Shown: positions 1 through 9,341, counted from the stretch's first letter. The stretch is 64,000 nucleotides of DNA from Antarcticimicrobium luteum (GCF_004358185.1 NZ_SMUV01000074.1:399363-463362); one strand, 5' to 3'. The notes: generated by a model from the sequence alone, not told the origin. Translations and numbers: made by a program.

Positions 1-1
1 G

Positions 2-301
2 CATGAGCGTCTGGCCTGGATCTTCATCTGCATTGCCACGCCTCTGGTGGGATATGCCACGCTGATGCTGGGCGGATTCTCGCGCTTCGGCCTCTGGCCG
101 CAGGTGCTGGGCGCCTTCGGCATCCTTCTGGTTCTCGAGGCGCTGCGCGGGCTGGCCACCCCGATGGTGGTCGAACGGCCGCAGATGTGGTGGCTGCTGT
201 ACCTGCCCAGCGTGGCCGGGCTGGCGCTGGCCGCCGTGTTCCTGCGCCTGGCCGGGCGGCCGATCCGCCTGCTGATGCGCCGGGACAAGCCAGGGGCGTG
301 A
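2..301 (+). CDS. LptF/LptG-type permease, C-terminal end (partial)
   Basis: The reading frame is open from the window edge and ends at a TGA at 299-301, so only about 99 C-terminal residues are seen. They hold two hydrophobic helices (around the LMLGGFSRFGLW motif and the later YLPSVAGLALAAVFL stretch) and a basic tail ending RLLMRRDKPGA. The 'GGFSRFG' context resembles the last membrane helices of LptF-family permeases of the LptBFGC lipopolysaccharide exporter in Rhodobacteraceae. No lptG follows immediately, which is unusual for a standard lptFG pair. The family call is from memory of such sequences and rests on the C-terminus only. Confidence 0.5.
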   Translation, partial: HERLAWIFICIATPLVGYATLMLGGFSRFGLWPQVLGAFGILLVLEALRGLATPMVVERPQMWWLLYLPSVAGLALAAVFLRLAGRPIRLLMRRDKPGA

Positions 302-522
302 CCGGGCCGGACACCGCCCGCCCCGGCACATTCCCGTTGAACAATCGCTGCGAAGGTGTATTGAGACCCCGCCGGAGCGCGGCGGAAGATCCAGGCGTCG
401 CGCGCCCGGCGAATGTGGGCCCCGGCCGGGGCGTCAGGGCGCCGGGCGATGCCGTGCAAACCCCGGTTCCGCCCGTTATACTCGGCCGGAGAAATGAAAC
501 GCGACGTGGCGGACCCGTGACC
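302..522. other. Intergenic gap with a GC palindrome
   Basis: No convincing gene. A perfect 14-base palindrome, GCCCCGGCCGGGGC, lies at 419-432, and a weak TTATAC -10-like hexamer lies near 476. This may hold the end of the LptF-like transcript and the promoter of the glycosyltransferase cassette. Confidence 0.35.
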
Positions 523-1275
523 ATGCAGCTTTCCATCGTGATCCCGATGCACAACGAGGCCGAGAACGTCTCGGCGCTGGTGCGCGAGATCGACAGCGCC
601 TGCGCCGGGCTGCCCGATAAGGAACTGATCCTGGTCGATGACGGCTCTTCCGACGACACCGCGAAACTGATCCGCGCCCTGCAGGACGAGTTTCCCTGGC
701 TGCGGCTGGTGCAGCACCCGCGTGCCGGCGGCCAGTCTGCGGCGGTGCACAGCGGCGTTCTGGCCGCGCGCGGGCAGGTGATCTGTACGCTGGACGGCGA
801 CATGCAGAACCCGCCGTCAGAGATCCCGAAACTGGTGGCGCCGCTGCTCGCCGCCGATGCGCCCGACGATCTGGGGCTGGTCGCCGGCCAGCGGGTCAAG
901 CGGCAGGATACCTGGTCGAAAAAGATCGCCTCAAAGCTGGCCAACGGGCTGCGCGCCTGGATGTTGAACGATCACACCCGCGACACCGGCTGCGGGCTCA
1001 AGGCGTTTCGCCGCGATGCCTTTCTCCGGCTGCCGTTCTTCAACCACATGCACCGCTATCTGCCGGCACTGTTCGCCCGCGACGGCTGGCAGGTGGCGCA
1101 CGTGGACGTCTCGCACCGCGAACGCGGCGGCGGCACCTCGAAATACAACAACCTGCAGCGGGCACTGGTCGGCATCTATGACCTGATCGGGGTCGCATGG
1201 CTGATCCGCCGCGCCAAGACCGTGCGCCCGGTGGACCCGGCGGCCCGGGATCGGGACGAGGGGACCGCCGCGTGA
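523..1275 (+). CDS. Family 2 glycosyltransferase (polyprenyl-phosphate sugar transferase type)
   Basis: A 250-residue GT-A fold enzyme. The N-terminus IVIPMHNEAENV (5-16), the VDDGSSDDT motif (39-46) and the DGD metal-binding motif (91-93) are typical of DPM1/ArnC-like GT2 enzymes that load a nucleotide sugar onto undecaprenyl or dolichyl phosphate. Unlike ArnC it has no pair of C-terminal membrane helices. The ATG at 523 was chosen because the motif-bearing domain begins there; a GTG six bases upstream is possible. Its stop overlaps the start of the next gene (GTGA), so it heads a translationally coupled three-gene set with the LAB_N protein and the GT39. Inferred role: making the lipid-linked sugar donor used by the GT39 downstream. 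Confidence 0.85.
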   Translation: MQLSIVIPMHNEAENVSALVREIDSACAGLPDKELILVDDGSSDDTAKLIRALQDEFPWLRLVQHPRAGGQSAAVHSGVLAARGQVICTLDGDMQNPPSEIPKLVAPLLAADAPDDLGLVAGQRVKRQDTWSKKIASKLANGLRAWMLNDHTRDTGCGLKAFRRDAFLRLPFFNHMHRYLPALFARDGWQVAHVDVSHRERGGGTSKYNNLQRALVGIYDLIGVAWLIRRAKTVRPVDPAARDRDEGTAA

Positions 1276-1589
1276 TCGAAACGATGCTGAGCTTCTTCAA
1301 GGTCGACACAAGGGCCGAGCTGATCTGGGTGGTCATCGGGATTGGGGCGCAACTACTGTTCTCGATGCGCTTCATCATCCAGTGGATCGCCTCCGAAAAG
1401 CAGCGCCGATCGGTGGTGCCCGAGCTGTTCTGGTGGTTCTCGATCACCGGCGGGCTGACCCTTCTGGCCTATGCGATTCACCGGCAGGATCCGGTCTTTA
1501 TCCTCGGCCAGTCGCTGGGCGTGGTGATATATCTCCGCAATCTCTGGCTGATTTATGCTGAAAAACGCACCACGCGCCAAGGCTCCTGA
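1272..1589 (+). CDS. Stand-alone LAB_N-domain membrane protein
   Basis: A 105-residue integral membrane protein matching the lipid-A-disaccharide synthase N-terminal (LAB_N) domain: a first hydrophobic helix with the RFIIQWIASEK motif, then PELFWWFSITGG and a last helix ending near RNLWLIYAEK. No LpxB catalytic part follows, so it is the free-standing form. The start is a GTG overlapping the preceding TGA; an internal ATG at 1284 is the alternative. It overlaps the GT39 downstream by 35 bases. The position between a GT2 and a GT39 suggests a helper, for instance a small flippase-like subunit, but this is inference. Confidence 0.8.
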   Translation: MIETMLSFFKVDTRAELIWVVIGIGAQLLFSMRFIIQWIASEKQRRSVVPELFWWFSITGGLTLLAYAIHRQDPVFILGQSLGVVIYLRNLWLIYAEKRTTRQGS

Positions 1590-3021
1590 TCCGCTCTGGA
1601 CCGGCGTTGCGGTTATCGCCGCGATCACGCTGTATCGCGTGGTGATGCTCGGCTTTTCCAGCGCCGAGCTTTTCGTCGACGAAAGCCAGTACTGGCAATG
1701 GGGGCAGGAGCTCGACTGGGGCTATTATTCCAAGCCGCCGCTGATCGGCTGGGTGCTGCGCGCCTTCAACGAGCTGTCGGGCAGCGACAGCACCTTCTGG
1801 GTGCGCCTGCCCGGGGTGCTGTTCCAGGCCACCACGGCACTGATCCTGATCGGCGCGGCGCGCGAGGTGACGGACCGGCGCGCGGCGACCATGGTGGGGG
1901 TGGCCTATGTCACCCTGCCGGTGGTCGCGGTCGGCGCGCTGCTGATCTCCACCGACTCGATCCTGCTGCCGTTCTTTGCCGGGGCGCTCTGGCTCTATCT
2001 GACACTGGCGCGCAGCCCCTCGGCACCGCGTGCTCTGGCGCTCGGGCTCTGTCTCGGGCTGGGGATGCTGGCCAAATACGCCGCGATCTATTTCGTGATC
2101 GGCGCCGGGATCGGCGCGGCGCTGCTGCCCCCGGCGCGGATCGCCTGGCGCGACGCAGCCCTCGCCGCTCTCGCCTTTCTGCTGGTGATCGCGCCCAATC
2201 TGGTCTGGAACCTGCAAAACGACCTCACCACGCTGTCGCATACCGCCGACAACGTCGACTGGGTGCGCCGGCCGGGCGTCCACCTCAATCCGCAGGGCGC
2301 GGTGGAGTTCCTGCTGGCGCAGTTCATGGTGATGGGTCCGGTCCTGTTCGGCGCCTACCTGCTGATCGCCGCCCGCAGCCTTGCCCGCCCGGACTGGCAG
2401 CCGCGCTGGCTGGTCTGGATGTCGGCACCGACGCTGGTCCTGGTAACGGGTCAGGCGCTGCTGTCCAAGGCCTATGCCAACTGGGCGGTCACCGCCGTGG
2501 CAGCCGCGCTGTTGCTGGTGGTGCCGGTGCTCTGGCACCGGGCGCGGATGTGGCTCTGGGCCGGGCTGGCGCTGAACCTCGCCGCCACCGCCTTTCTGCC
2601 CTTCGCCGCCACCCAGGCCACCAACTGGACCCGCGCCAGCGACGGCCGGCTGCTGATGCGCCGCTACGTCGGTCAACAGGCGATGAGCGCGCGCATCCTC
2701 GAAGAGGCCCGCAAACAAGGCGTCAGCGCCGTGGTCTCGGGCAACCGCCATCTGCTGGCCGATCTCTTTCACGCGGCCAAGGGTAGCGGGATCCATATCT
2801 ACGCCGTCCCCATGCCCGAACACCCGCCGCATTTCTACGCTCAGAAGCATCCCTATCCGGCCGACCGCAGGGGGTCGTTCCTGTTTGCCACGCTGGGCGA
2901 TACGCCGCCCTGCCCCGGCGCGCCGCCGGTGGCGACCTGGAAACCCGGACCCGGCATCTTTGCCCCGAATACCCTGTCGCTCTTTCTGCGCGACACCACC
3001 TGCTGGCCGGCTGCCGACTGA
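1555..3021 (+). CDS. GT39/ArnT-like membrane glycosyltransferase
   Basis: A 488-residue polytopic inner-membrane protein of the PMT/ArnT superfamily. The first periplasmic loop carries the acidic pair D42-E43 in FVDESQYW, followed by the WGYYSKPPLIGW motif typical of GT-C enzymes that take a sugar from a polyprenyl-phosphate carrier. About a dozen hydrophobic helices follow, then a soluble C-terminal domain from about residue 370. It is coupled by overlap to the LAB_N protein and the GT2, which points to one pathway: donor synthesis, flipping, then transfer to an envelope acceptor such as lipid A. The sugar and acceptor cannot be read from sequence. Confidence 0.85.
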   Translation: MLKNAPRAKAPDPLWTGVAVIAAITLYRVVMLGFSSAELFVDESQYWQWGQELDWGYYSKPPLIGWVLRAFNELSGSDSTFWVRLPGVLFQATTALILIGAAREVTDRRAATMVGVAYVTLPVVAVGALLISTDSILLPFFAGALWLYLTLARSPSAPRALALGLCLGLGMLAKYAAIYFVIGAGIGAALLPPARIAWRDAALAALAFLLVIAPNLVWNLQNDLTTLSHTADNVDWVRRPGVHLNPQGAVEFLLAQFMVMGPVLFGAYLLIAARSLARPDWQPRWLVWMSAPTLVLVTGQALLSKAYANWAVTAVAAALLLVVPVLWHRARMWLWAGLALNLAATAFLPFAATQATNWTRASDGRLLMRRYVGQQAMSARILEEARKQGVSAVVSGNRHLLADLFHAAKGSGIHIYAVPMPEHPPHFYAQKHPYPADRRGSFLFATLGDTPPCPGAPPVATWKPGPGIFAPNTLSLFLRDTTCWPAAD

Positions 3022-3027
3022 TCCCGA

Positions 3028-4689
3028 TCAGCGGAACAGATAGGCGGTGATCCCCAGCGCATCCGCGCCGCCCAGGCCAAAGCCCTCCACCCGCCCGATC
3101 ACCTCGCCCTGGCGCGAAACGGCGATGTCGAAATCCGCCCGCCGGCGATCCTCGACAAAGACCAACGCGCAGCCCGCCCCCGCGTCCGGCACCGCCCCCG
3201 CCGCCTCCTCCGGGCCGACAAAGTGCGGCAGTTTCCGGCTCAGCAGCATCAGCGACGGCTCGCCATAACCGACCGAGAGATAGGCCGGATCCTCGCACAT
3301 CCCGGCCGCCTGCACGTAGAGGCCGGCCAGCGCGTTTGAGGGCCAGATATGCCCGAACCGGGCCAGATGGCCGAACAGGCTCACCGACAACCCCAGCGAC
3401 AACAGCCCCATGCCCAGCACAACACGCAGCCGCGCGCGCGCCCGCATCGCCGTCCAGACCGACCAGATCCCCGCCAGCGACAGCGCGATGCCCAGCGCCC
3501 AAAGGACGCTCGGCCCGGTGCCGTATTGCAGCGAAAAGATCAGCGGCGCCGCCCCCAGCAGCAGCGCCAGCGCCAGCATCGCCGCCAGGAACAGCCGGTA
3601 GGGCCGGCTCAGCGGCCCGTCAGGCCGCGCCAGCCAGCCCGCCGCCGCCAGAACCGCCAGCGCCGGATAGGTCGGCATCACGTAATGGATCAACTTGGTC
3701 GCGGTGATTTCAAACACCAGCCAGCTTGGCAGGATCCAGGCCAGGCAGAACAGGACCGCAGGCTCGCGCCGGGCGCTCCAGCCATACCACAGTCCAAACG
3801 GCAGCAGGATCGAGGCCGGCCAGAAGGTCAGCCAGACCGCCAGCGCATAGGCGCCCGGCGGCGCGCCGTGGCTCTCCTGTCCCTCGCCGATCTTGCCGAT
3901 CAGGTCGCGGCCCAGCGCCTCGGCCCAGAAGGCATCGCCGGATTTCACCGTGATCGCCACATACCAGGGCAGCACGATCGCCACGAACAGCAGCAGCCCC
4001 CGGCCCCAGCGCAACGGCGCCAGCCAGCGCACCCCGCGCCGCAGGACGATCAGCGCCAGCACCGTCAGCCCCACCACCATCGGCCCGATCGGCCCCTTGA
4101 TCAGCATCGAGGCGCCCATCGCGCCCCAGAACAGCCAGGGCCAGCCGCCGCGCACCGCCTCGGCCCCGCGCATGTGCAGCCGCGCCAGCACCAGCTGCGC
4201 CGCCAGCACCGTGGCCAGCAGCGTCGCATCGGTCTTGGCCAGCCGCGCCTCGCCGCCCAGCACGAAACAGACCGCCATCAGCAGCGCCGCCAACAGCGCC
4301 GCCTGCGCCCCCACCAGCGACAGCGCGATCAGATAGGTCAGAAGACAGGCCGCCACCGCCATCGCCAGCGACGGCAGGCGATAGACCCAGATCTCGGTCG
4401 CGTGGCTTTCCCCAACCAGTTTCACCGCCGCCGATTGCAGCCAGTAGATGCCCACGGGTTTCTTGTACCGTGTCCCCTCGCCCAGCCGGATATCGATGTA
4501 ATCCCCGCTTTGTGCCATCTGGCGCGAGGCCTGGGCAAAGCGGGTCTCGTCCCGGTCGATCGGCGGCAGGCTGAAGAACCCGGGCAGAAACATCAGCAGC
4601 GCGAACAGCGCGACAAAGATCATCGGCCGCGCCGGCCGGTCCGCCGCCAGCCCCGCCAGGGCCAGCTCTGTGCGATCACGCCAAGTCAC
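3028..4689 (-). CDS. Second GT39/ArnT-like glycosyltransferase
   Basis: A 553-residue polytopic membrane protein. After the first helix (about 23-40) comes the GT-C acidic motif PIDRDETRFAQ (D45, D47, E48) and then RYKKPVGIYWLQ, as in phospholipid-carrier-dependent transferases. I chose GTG at 4689 because GGAG lies just upstream and the protein then begins close to the first helix; the frame stays open to 4926 but the extra residues look non-coding. It converges tail to tail with the other GT39, six bases apart. The two share a family but little obvious sequence, so they probably act on different sugars or acceptors. Confidence 0.82.
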   Translation of the reverse strand: MTWRDRTELALAGLAADRPARPMIFVALFALLMFLPGFFSLPPIDRDETRFAQASRQMAQSGDYIDIRLGEGTRYKKPVGIYWLQSAAVKLVGESHATEIWVYRLPSLAMAVAACLLTYLIALSLVGAQAALLAALLMAVCFVLGGEARLAKTDATLLATVLAAQLVLARLHMRGAEAVRGGWPWLFWGAMGASMLIKGPIGPMVVGLTVLALIVLRRGVRWLAPLRWGRGLLLFVAIVLPWYVAITVKSGDAFWAEALGRDLIGKIGEGQESHGAPPGAYALAVWLTFWPASILLPFGLWYGWSARREPAVLFCLAWILPSWLVFEITATKLIHYVMPTYPALAVLAAAGWLARPDGPLSRPYRLFLAAMLALALLLGAAPLIFSLQYGTGPSVLWALGIALSLAGIWSVWTAMRARARLRVVLGMGLLSLGLSVSLFGHLARFGHIWPSNALAGLYVQAAGMCEDPAYLSVGYGEPSLMLLSRKLPHFVGPEEAAGAVPDAGAGCALVFVEDRRRADFDIAVSRQGEVIGRVEGFGLGGADALGITAYLFR

Positions 4690-4918
4690 CTGCGTCTCCC
4701 GCCTTGGTTTTCCGCCTTTCTCTCTGGCCGAAACCGCTCCGCATTGCAATCCGCCCGCCCGTCGCGTCATCTCTCGCCCATAGGCCCGCCGAAGGCCTCG
4801 CGGCACTGCCGCCGCCCCCCGCGGTCGTCCGGAAACGCCCTGCGCTGTCGTTTTCTGCATCGACGCGGGTCTGCCCGCTGATAGGCTTGACGGAAAATAT
4901 CGACCCGACAGGACCGCC

Positions 4919-6955
4919 ATGACCACCGATCCGCTGCTCCAGCCCTATCAGCTCAAACACCTCACCCTGAAGAACCGGATCATGACCACCGCGCATGAAC
5001 CGGCCTATGGCGAGGACGGGCTGCCCAAGGACCGCTATCGCGCCTATCACGTCGAGCGCGCCAAGGGGGGCGTGGCGATGGTGATGACGGCAGGCTCGGC
5101 GCTGGTCTCGCGCGACAGCCCGGCCTCTTTCGGCAATCTTCAGGCCTGGCGCGACGAGGTGGTGCCGTGGATGGCCAGTCTGGCCGACGAATGCCACGGA
5201 TACGGCTGCGCGGTGATGATCCAGCTCACCCACCTGGGCTGGCGCACCGGCTGGAACAAGGCCGACTGGCTGCCGGTCGTCGCCCCCTCGCCCCTGCGCG
5301 AGCCGGCGCACCGCGCCTTTCCAAAGGTTCTAGAGGACTGGGACATCGCCCGCATCGTCACCGACTATGCCGACGCCGCAGAACGGATGCAGGCGGCCGG
5401 GCTAGACGGTATCGAGCTGGAGGCCTACGGCCACCTGATGGACGCCTTCTGGTCGCCGCGCCAGAACAAGCTGGAGGCGCCCTGGAACGGTGATCTGTCC
5501 GCGCGGATGAAATTCTCGCTCGACGTGCTCAGCGCCATCCGTGACCGGGTCGGCCCCGGGTTCATCGTCGGTGTCCGCTACACCGCCGACGATCTGGCCC
5601 CGAACGGCATCACCGCCGAGGACGGGCTGGAGATCGGGCGCAGGCTGCGCGACAGCGGCACCGTCGATTTCCTCAACATCATCAAGGGCCGGGTGGAAAC
5701 CGACGCCGATCTCACCGACGTGATCCCGGTGCAGGGGATGCGCAGCGCACCGCATCTGGATTTCGCCGGCCGCGTGCGGGCCGAGGTGGGGCTGCCCACC
5801 TTTCACGCCGCCCGCATTCCCGATGTGGCCACCGCCCGCCATGCGGTCGCCGAGGGGCTCTTGGACATGGTCGGCATGACCCGGGCGCATATCGCCGATC
5901 CGCATATCGTGCAAAAGATCATGGCCGGGCGCGAGGACGAAATCCGGCCCTGCGTTGGCGCCACCTATTGCCTCGACCGGATCTATCAGGGCGGCGAGGC
6001 GCTGTGCATCCACAACGCCTCCACCGGACGCGAGCTGACCGTGCCGCATGCCATCGCCCCCGCCACCGACCGCAAACGCGTGGTCATCGCCGGCGCTGGC
6101 CCGGCGGGACTGGAGGCCGCGCGGGTGGCCGCCCTGCGCGGTCACGAGGTCATCGTGTTCGAGGCCGCCCCCGACCCCGGCGGGCAGGTGCGGCTGACCG
6201 CGCAAAGCCCGCGCCGGCGCGAGATGATCGGCCTCATCGACTGGCGCATGGCGCAATGCGCCGCCCATGACGTCGCCTTCCGCTTCAACACCTATGCCGA
6301 GGCCGGGGATATCCTGGACCTCGCCCCCGACGTGGCCATCGTCGCCACCGGCGGCCTGCCCGACACCGAGGTTCTTGAGGAGGGCAACGATTTGGTGATC
6401 TCCGCCTGGGACATCATCGCTGGCGACGTGGCGCCGGGCGCGCGGGTGCTGGTCTATGACGACGCGGGCGACCCGCCGGCACTGCAGGCGGCCGAGATCA
6501 TCGCCAATGCGGGCGCCCATGTGGAGATCATGACGCCCGACCGCAGTTTCGCGCCCGAGGTGATGGGGATGAACCTGGTCCCCTACATGCGCAGCCTGCA
6601 GGACAAGGACGTGCGCCTTACCGTCACCTACCGGCTGAAAGCGCTGCACCGTGAGGGCAACGCGCTCCGCGCCGTGATCGGCACCGATTACTCGGCCCAC
6701 CGGGAGGAGCGGCTGTTCGATCAGGTGGTGGTCAACCACGGCACGCGGCCGCTGGACGAGCTGTATTTCGACCTCAGGCCGCGGTCGCGCAACCGCGGCG
6801 CGGTGGACTATCAGGCGCTGATCGACGGCGCGCCGCAACCGGGGTGCCAAGGTGCCGGGGGCGATTTCCTTCTGTACCGGATCGGCGATGCGGTCTCGGC
6901 GCGCAACACCCACGCGGCGATCTACGATGCGCTAAGGCTGGCGCGTACGATCTGA
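4919..6955 (+). CDS. TMADH-like FMN/Fe-S/FAD oxidoreductase (N-methylproline demethylase type)
   Basis: A 678-residue three-part enzyme: an old-yellow-enzyme TIM barrel (1-340), an iron-sulfur segment, and a FAD/NAD-type Rossmann domain beginning at VVIAGAGPAGLEAARVAA (388-405). The barrel keeps the Y170/H172 pair seen at the active site of trimethylamine dehydrogenase. The cluster segment has Cys345, Cys351 and Cys363, but the second ligand of the usual CxxCxxC is Ala348 (CVGATYC). I recall this CVGA-x-YC variant in proteins annotated as N-methylproline/stachydrine demethylases. It is a monocistronic gene, divergent from the GT39. Demethylation of a small N-methylated compound is the likely activity; the substrate is not shown. 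Confidence 0.8.
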   Translation: MTTDPLLQPYQLKHLTLKNRIMTTAHEPAYGEDGLPKDRYRAYHVERAKGGVAMVMTAGSALVSRDSPASFGNLQAWRDEVVPWMASLADECHGYGCAVMIQLTHLGWRTGWNKADWLPVVAPSPLREPAHRAFPKVLEDWDIARIVTDYADAAERMQAAGLDGIELEAYGHLMDAFWSPRQNKLEAPWNGDLSARMKFSLDVLSAIRDRVGPGFIVGVRYTADDLAPNGITAEDGLEIGRRLRDSGTVDFLNIIKGRVETDADLTDVIPVQGMRSAPHLDFAGRVRAEVGLPTFHAARIPDVATARHAVAEGLLDMVGMTRAHIADPHIVQKIMAGREDEIRPCVGATYCLDRIYQGGEALCIHNASTGRELTVPHAIAPATDRKRVVIAGAGPAGLEAARVAALRGHEVIVFEAAPDPGGQVRLTAQSPRRREMIGLIDWRMAQCAAHDVAFRFNTYAEAGDILDLAPDVAIVATGGLPDTEVLEEGNDLVISAWDIIAGDVAPGARVLVYDDAGDPPALQAAEIIANAGAHVEIMTPDRSFAPEVMGMNLVPYMRSLQDKDVRLTVTYRLKALHREGNALRAVIGTDYSAHREERLFDQVVVNHGTRPLDELYFDLRPRSRNRGAVDYQALIDGAPQPGCQGAGGDFLLYRIGDAVSARNTHAAIYDALRLARTI

Positions 6956-6994
6956 GCGAAAAACTGTACGAAACGGCGTGCCCCGCCGGGCCGG

Positions 6995-7153
6995 TCACGG
7001 TTTCGGATGATCATCGAACTCGTCACTGAGGATGCGGCGGCTGTCTCCTTCGGGGTCGTCGTACTGGCCGCTCCGCACCGTATAGAGAAAGGCCACCAGC
7101 CCCACAGCGCCCAGCGTCAGCGAGATCGGGATCAGGTACGAAAGCATTTCCAT
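6995..7153 (-). CDS. ccoS: cbb3-type oxidase assembly protein CcoS
   Basis: A 52-residue protein of typical CcoS length with one N-terminal membrane helix (LIPISLTLGAVGLVAFLY, 7-24), then the conserved SGQYDDPEGDSRRIL motif (28-42) and a short acidic tail. CcoS is needed for insertion of redox cofactors into the cbb3 oxidase. Its ATG at 7153 lies four bases after the ccoI stop, so it is the last gene of ccoGHIS. It is too short for many gene finders; the motif makes the call safe. Confidence 0.92.
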   Translation of the reverse strand: MEMLSYLIPISLTLGAVGLVAFLYTVRSGQYDDPEGDSRRILSDEFDDHPKP

Positions 7154-7157
7154 CGGG

Positions 7158-9341
7158 TCACCTCAACCGTAGCGCGTTCAGCGAGACCGTAATCGACGAC
7201 GACGACATCGCCAATGCGGCAATCAGCGGCGTCGCCAGCCCTGCGACCGCCAGCGGCACCGCGATCAAGTTGTAGACCGTGGCGATGCGGAAATTCTCGC
7301 GGATCCGGCGGGTCGCCTTCTGCGCGGTGACGCAGGCATCGGCGATCGGTGTCAGATCCTGGCCCAGCAGCACGATGTCAGAGGCGACGCGCGCGGCGTC
7401 CAGCGCCGAGGCCGGCGAGATCGAGACATGGGCGGCGGCAAGCGCGGCGGTATCGTTCAGCCCGTCGCCCACCATCAGGACGGTCCTGCCCTCCTCGGTC
7501 AGGTGGGCGATGCGCGCGGCCTTGTCCTGCGGCAGCGCCTCGGCCACCCATCTGGCGATGCCCAGACGCTGCGCCAGCGCCTCGACCGCGCCGGCGGTAT
7601 CGCCCGAGATCAGCAGCACCTCCTTGCCGGTCTCGCGCAGCGCGGCGACCGCCGCGGCCGCACCGGGACGCAGCGCGTCGGAGAAATAGAACGGGCGCGG
7701 ATCGCCCTCGCCCACCGACAGCCAGGCGGCGGTTTGTGCGCCCTGTTCGGCCCCGACCCAGCCCGCCCGGCCCAGACGCACGGTGCGCCCGCGCCAGATG
7801 CCCTGGGTGCCATACCCCGGCACCTCGATCACGTCCGACAGGGTGGCGGGCCTGATCCCGGCGGCGCGCGCCGATTTGACCAACGCGACGGACAGCGGAT
7901 GCGACGACCCCTCGGCCAGCGCCAGCGCGATCTCAAGATCGGCGCGGGTGTGATCGCCGGAATTGGTCAGCTCCGGCGTGCCGGCGGTCAGTGTGCCGGT
8001 CTTGTCGAACACCACGGTATCGACCTGCGCAAGCCGCTCCAGCGCGGTGGAATGCTTGATCAGCATGCCCTTGCGGAACAGGCGCCCCGAGGCGGCGGTG
8101 GTCACCGCCGGCACCGCAAGGCCCAGCGCGCAGGGACAGGTGATGATCAGGACGGCGGCGGCGATGTTCAGCGCGGTGCGCAGATCCCAGGTGTAGAGAT
8201 ACCAGCCGACAAAACTGAGCGCCGAGAGGATATGCACGCCCGGCGCGTAGAGTTTCGCCGCCTTGTCGGCCAGCGAGGTATAGCGCGAGCGGCCCGATTC
8301 AGCGATCGCCACCAGATCGGCGATCCGGTGCAGCGAGGTATCCTCGCCCACCGCGCTGGCGCGCACCGTGAGCGGGCCGGTCAGGTTGACCTCGCCCGCC
8401 GAGACGCCCAGCCCCGGCTCGGCAAAGACCGGCACGGTTTCGCCCGTCAGCAGCGAGCGGTCGAGTTCCGAGCGCCCCTCGATGATCTCGCCATCCACCG
8501 GCATCCGCCCGCCGGGACGCACACGGATCAGATCGCCGATCCTGAGTTCGGCCACCGAAACCTCCTCTTCGCTGCCGTCCGCCGTCAGCCGCAGGGCGCG
8601 GGGCACCTCCAGCGCGGTCAGCTCCTCGGCGGCCGAGCGGGCCACGGCGCGGGTGCGATAGTCCAGGTAACGGCCCGCCAACAGAAAGAACGTAAGCGTG
8701 AGGGCGGCATCGAAATAGGCATGCGCGCCCGAGAGCGAGGTTTCCCAAAGCGATGTGGCCAGCGCCAGAACGATGGCCAGGACGATCGGCACATCCATGT
8801 TCAGCCGCCGCACCCGCAGCGCGCTCCAGGCGTTGCGGAAGAACGGCTGCGCCGAAAAGGCGATGGCCGGCAGCGTGATCGCGGCCGAGATCCAGTGGAA
8901 CATGTCCCGCGTCGCATCGGTCGCCCCGGACCAGACCGAGACGGACAACAGCATCACGTTCATCGAGGCAAACCCGGCGACCGCCAGCCGCATCAGCAGG
9001 TCGCGCCCGGCGCGGTCGGTCTGGGTCGCCTGCAGCGCGCCGGCATCCAGCTCATGCGCCTCATATCCCGCGCGCTCCAGCACCGGGATCAGGTCGGCGG
9101 CGCGCACATCCGGGTCGGCCTCGATCATCGCGCGTTTCAGCGTCAGATTGACCCGAGCCGACTGCACGCCCGGGGCTGCCGCCAGTTCCCGTTCGACTGT
9201 GGAGATGCAGGCCTGGCAATGGATGCCGGGCAGCGACAGGGCGATACGGGCGTCCTTGGGCGCCTCCTCCACCGGCTGAGCCGGGGCGGCGAGGCAGCCG
9301 GGACAGGCGGCGGCCGAAGGGGGGCGGAGTTCAGCGGTCAT
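7158..9341 (-). CDS. ccoI: Copper-exporting P1B ATPase CcoI (FixI)
   Basis: About 727 residues. The order is a CPGC motif (13-16), a heavy-metal-associated domain with HCQAC (Cys42, Cys45), eight predicted membrane helices with the copper-binding CPC in helix 6 (402-404), the phosphorylation site DKTGT (Asp446), an SSHPLS motif in the nucleotide domain and a GDGLNDTAAL hinge. CcoI delivers copper for cbb3 oxidase assembly across the inner membrane. The ATG at 9341 is preferred over an upstream TTG at 9365; neither has a strong ribosome-binding site. It sits in ccoGHIS after a 231-base spacer, longer than the other gaps in the operon. Confidence 0.93.
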   Translation of the reverse strand: MTAELRPPSAAACPGCLAAPAQPVEEAPKDARIALSLPGIHCQACISTVERELAAAPGVQSARVNLTLKRAMIEADPDVRAADLIPVLERAGYEAHELDAGALQATQTDRAGRDLLMRLAVAGFASMNVMLLSVSVWSGATDATRDMFHWISAAITLPAIAFSAQPFFRNAWSALRVRRLNMDVPIVLAIVLALATSLWETSLSGAHAYFDAALTLTFFLLAGRYLDYRTRAVARSAAEELTALEVPRALRLTADGSEEEVSVAELRIGDLIRVRPGGRMPVDGEIIEGRSELDRSLLTGETVPVFAEPGLGVSAGEVNLTGPLTVRASAVGEDTSLHRIADLVAIAESGRSRYTSLADKAAKLYAPGVHILSALSFVGWYLYTWDLRTALNIAAAVLIITCPCALGLAVPAVTTAASGRLFRKGMLIKHSTALERLAQVDTVVFDKTGTLTAGTPELTNSGDHTRADLEIALALAEGSSHPLSVALVKSARAAGIRPATLSDVIEVPGYGTQGIWRGRTVRLGRAGWVGAEQGAQTAAWLSVGEGDPRPFYFSDALRPGAAAAVAALRETGKEVLLISGDTAGAVEALAQRLGIARWVAEALPQDKAARIAHLTEEGRTVLMVGDGLNDTAALAAAHVSISPASALDAARVASDIVLLGQDLTPIADACVTAQKATRRIRENFRIATVYNLIAVPLAVAGLATPLIAALAMSSSSITVSLNALRLR

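Noticed and set aside
1498..2850. Long minus-strand frame opposite the first GT39
   Set aside because: Its product is Gln/Arg/His-rich low complexity and lies wholly antisense to a clear membrane glycosyltransferase; a typical artefact of GC-rich DNA.
3349..4881. 510-residue plus-strand frame opposite the second GT39
   Set aside because: Product is nearly all Arg, Gln, Pro and His, with no motif, antisense to a well-supported gene.
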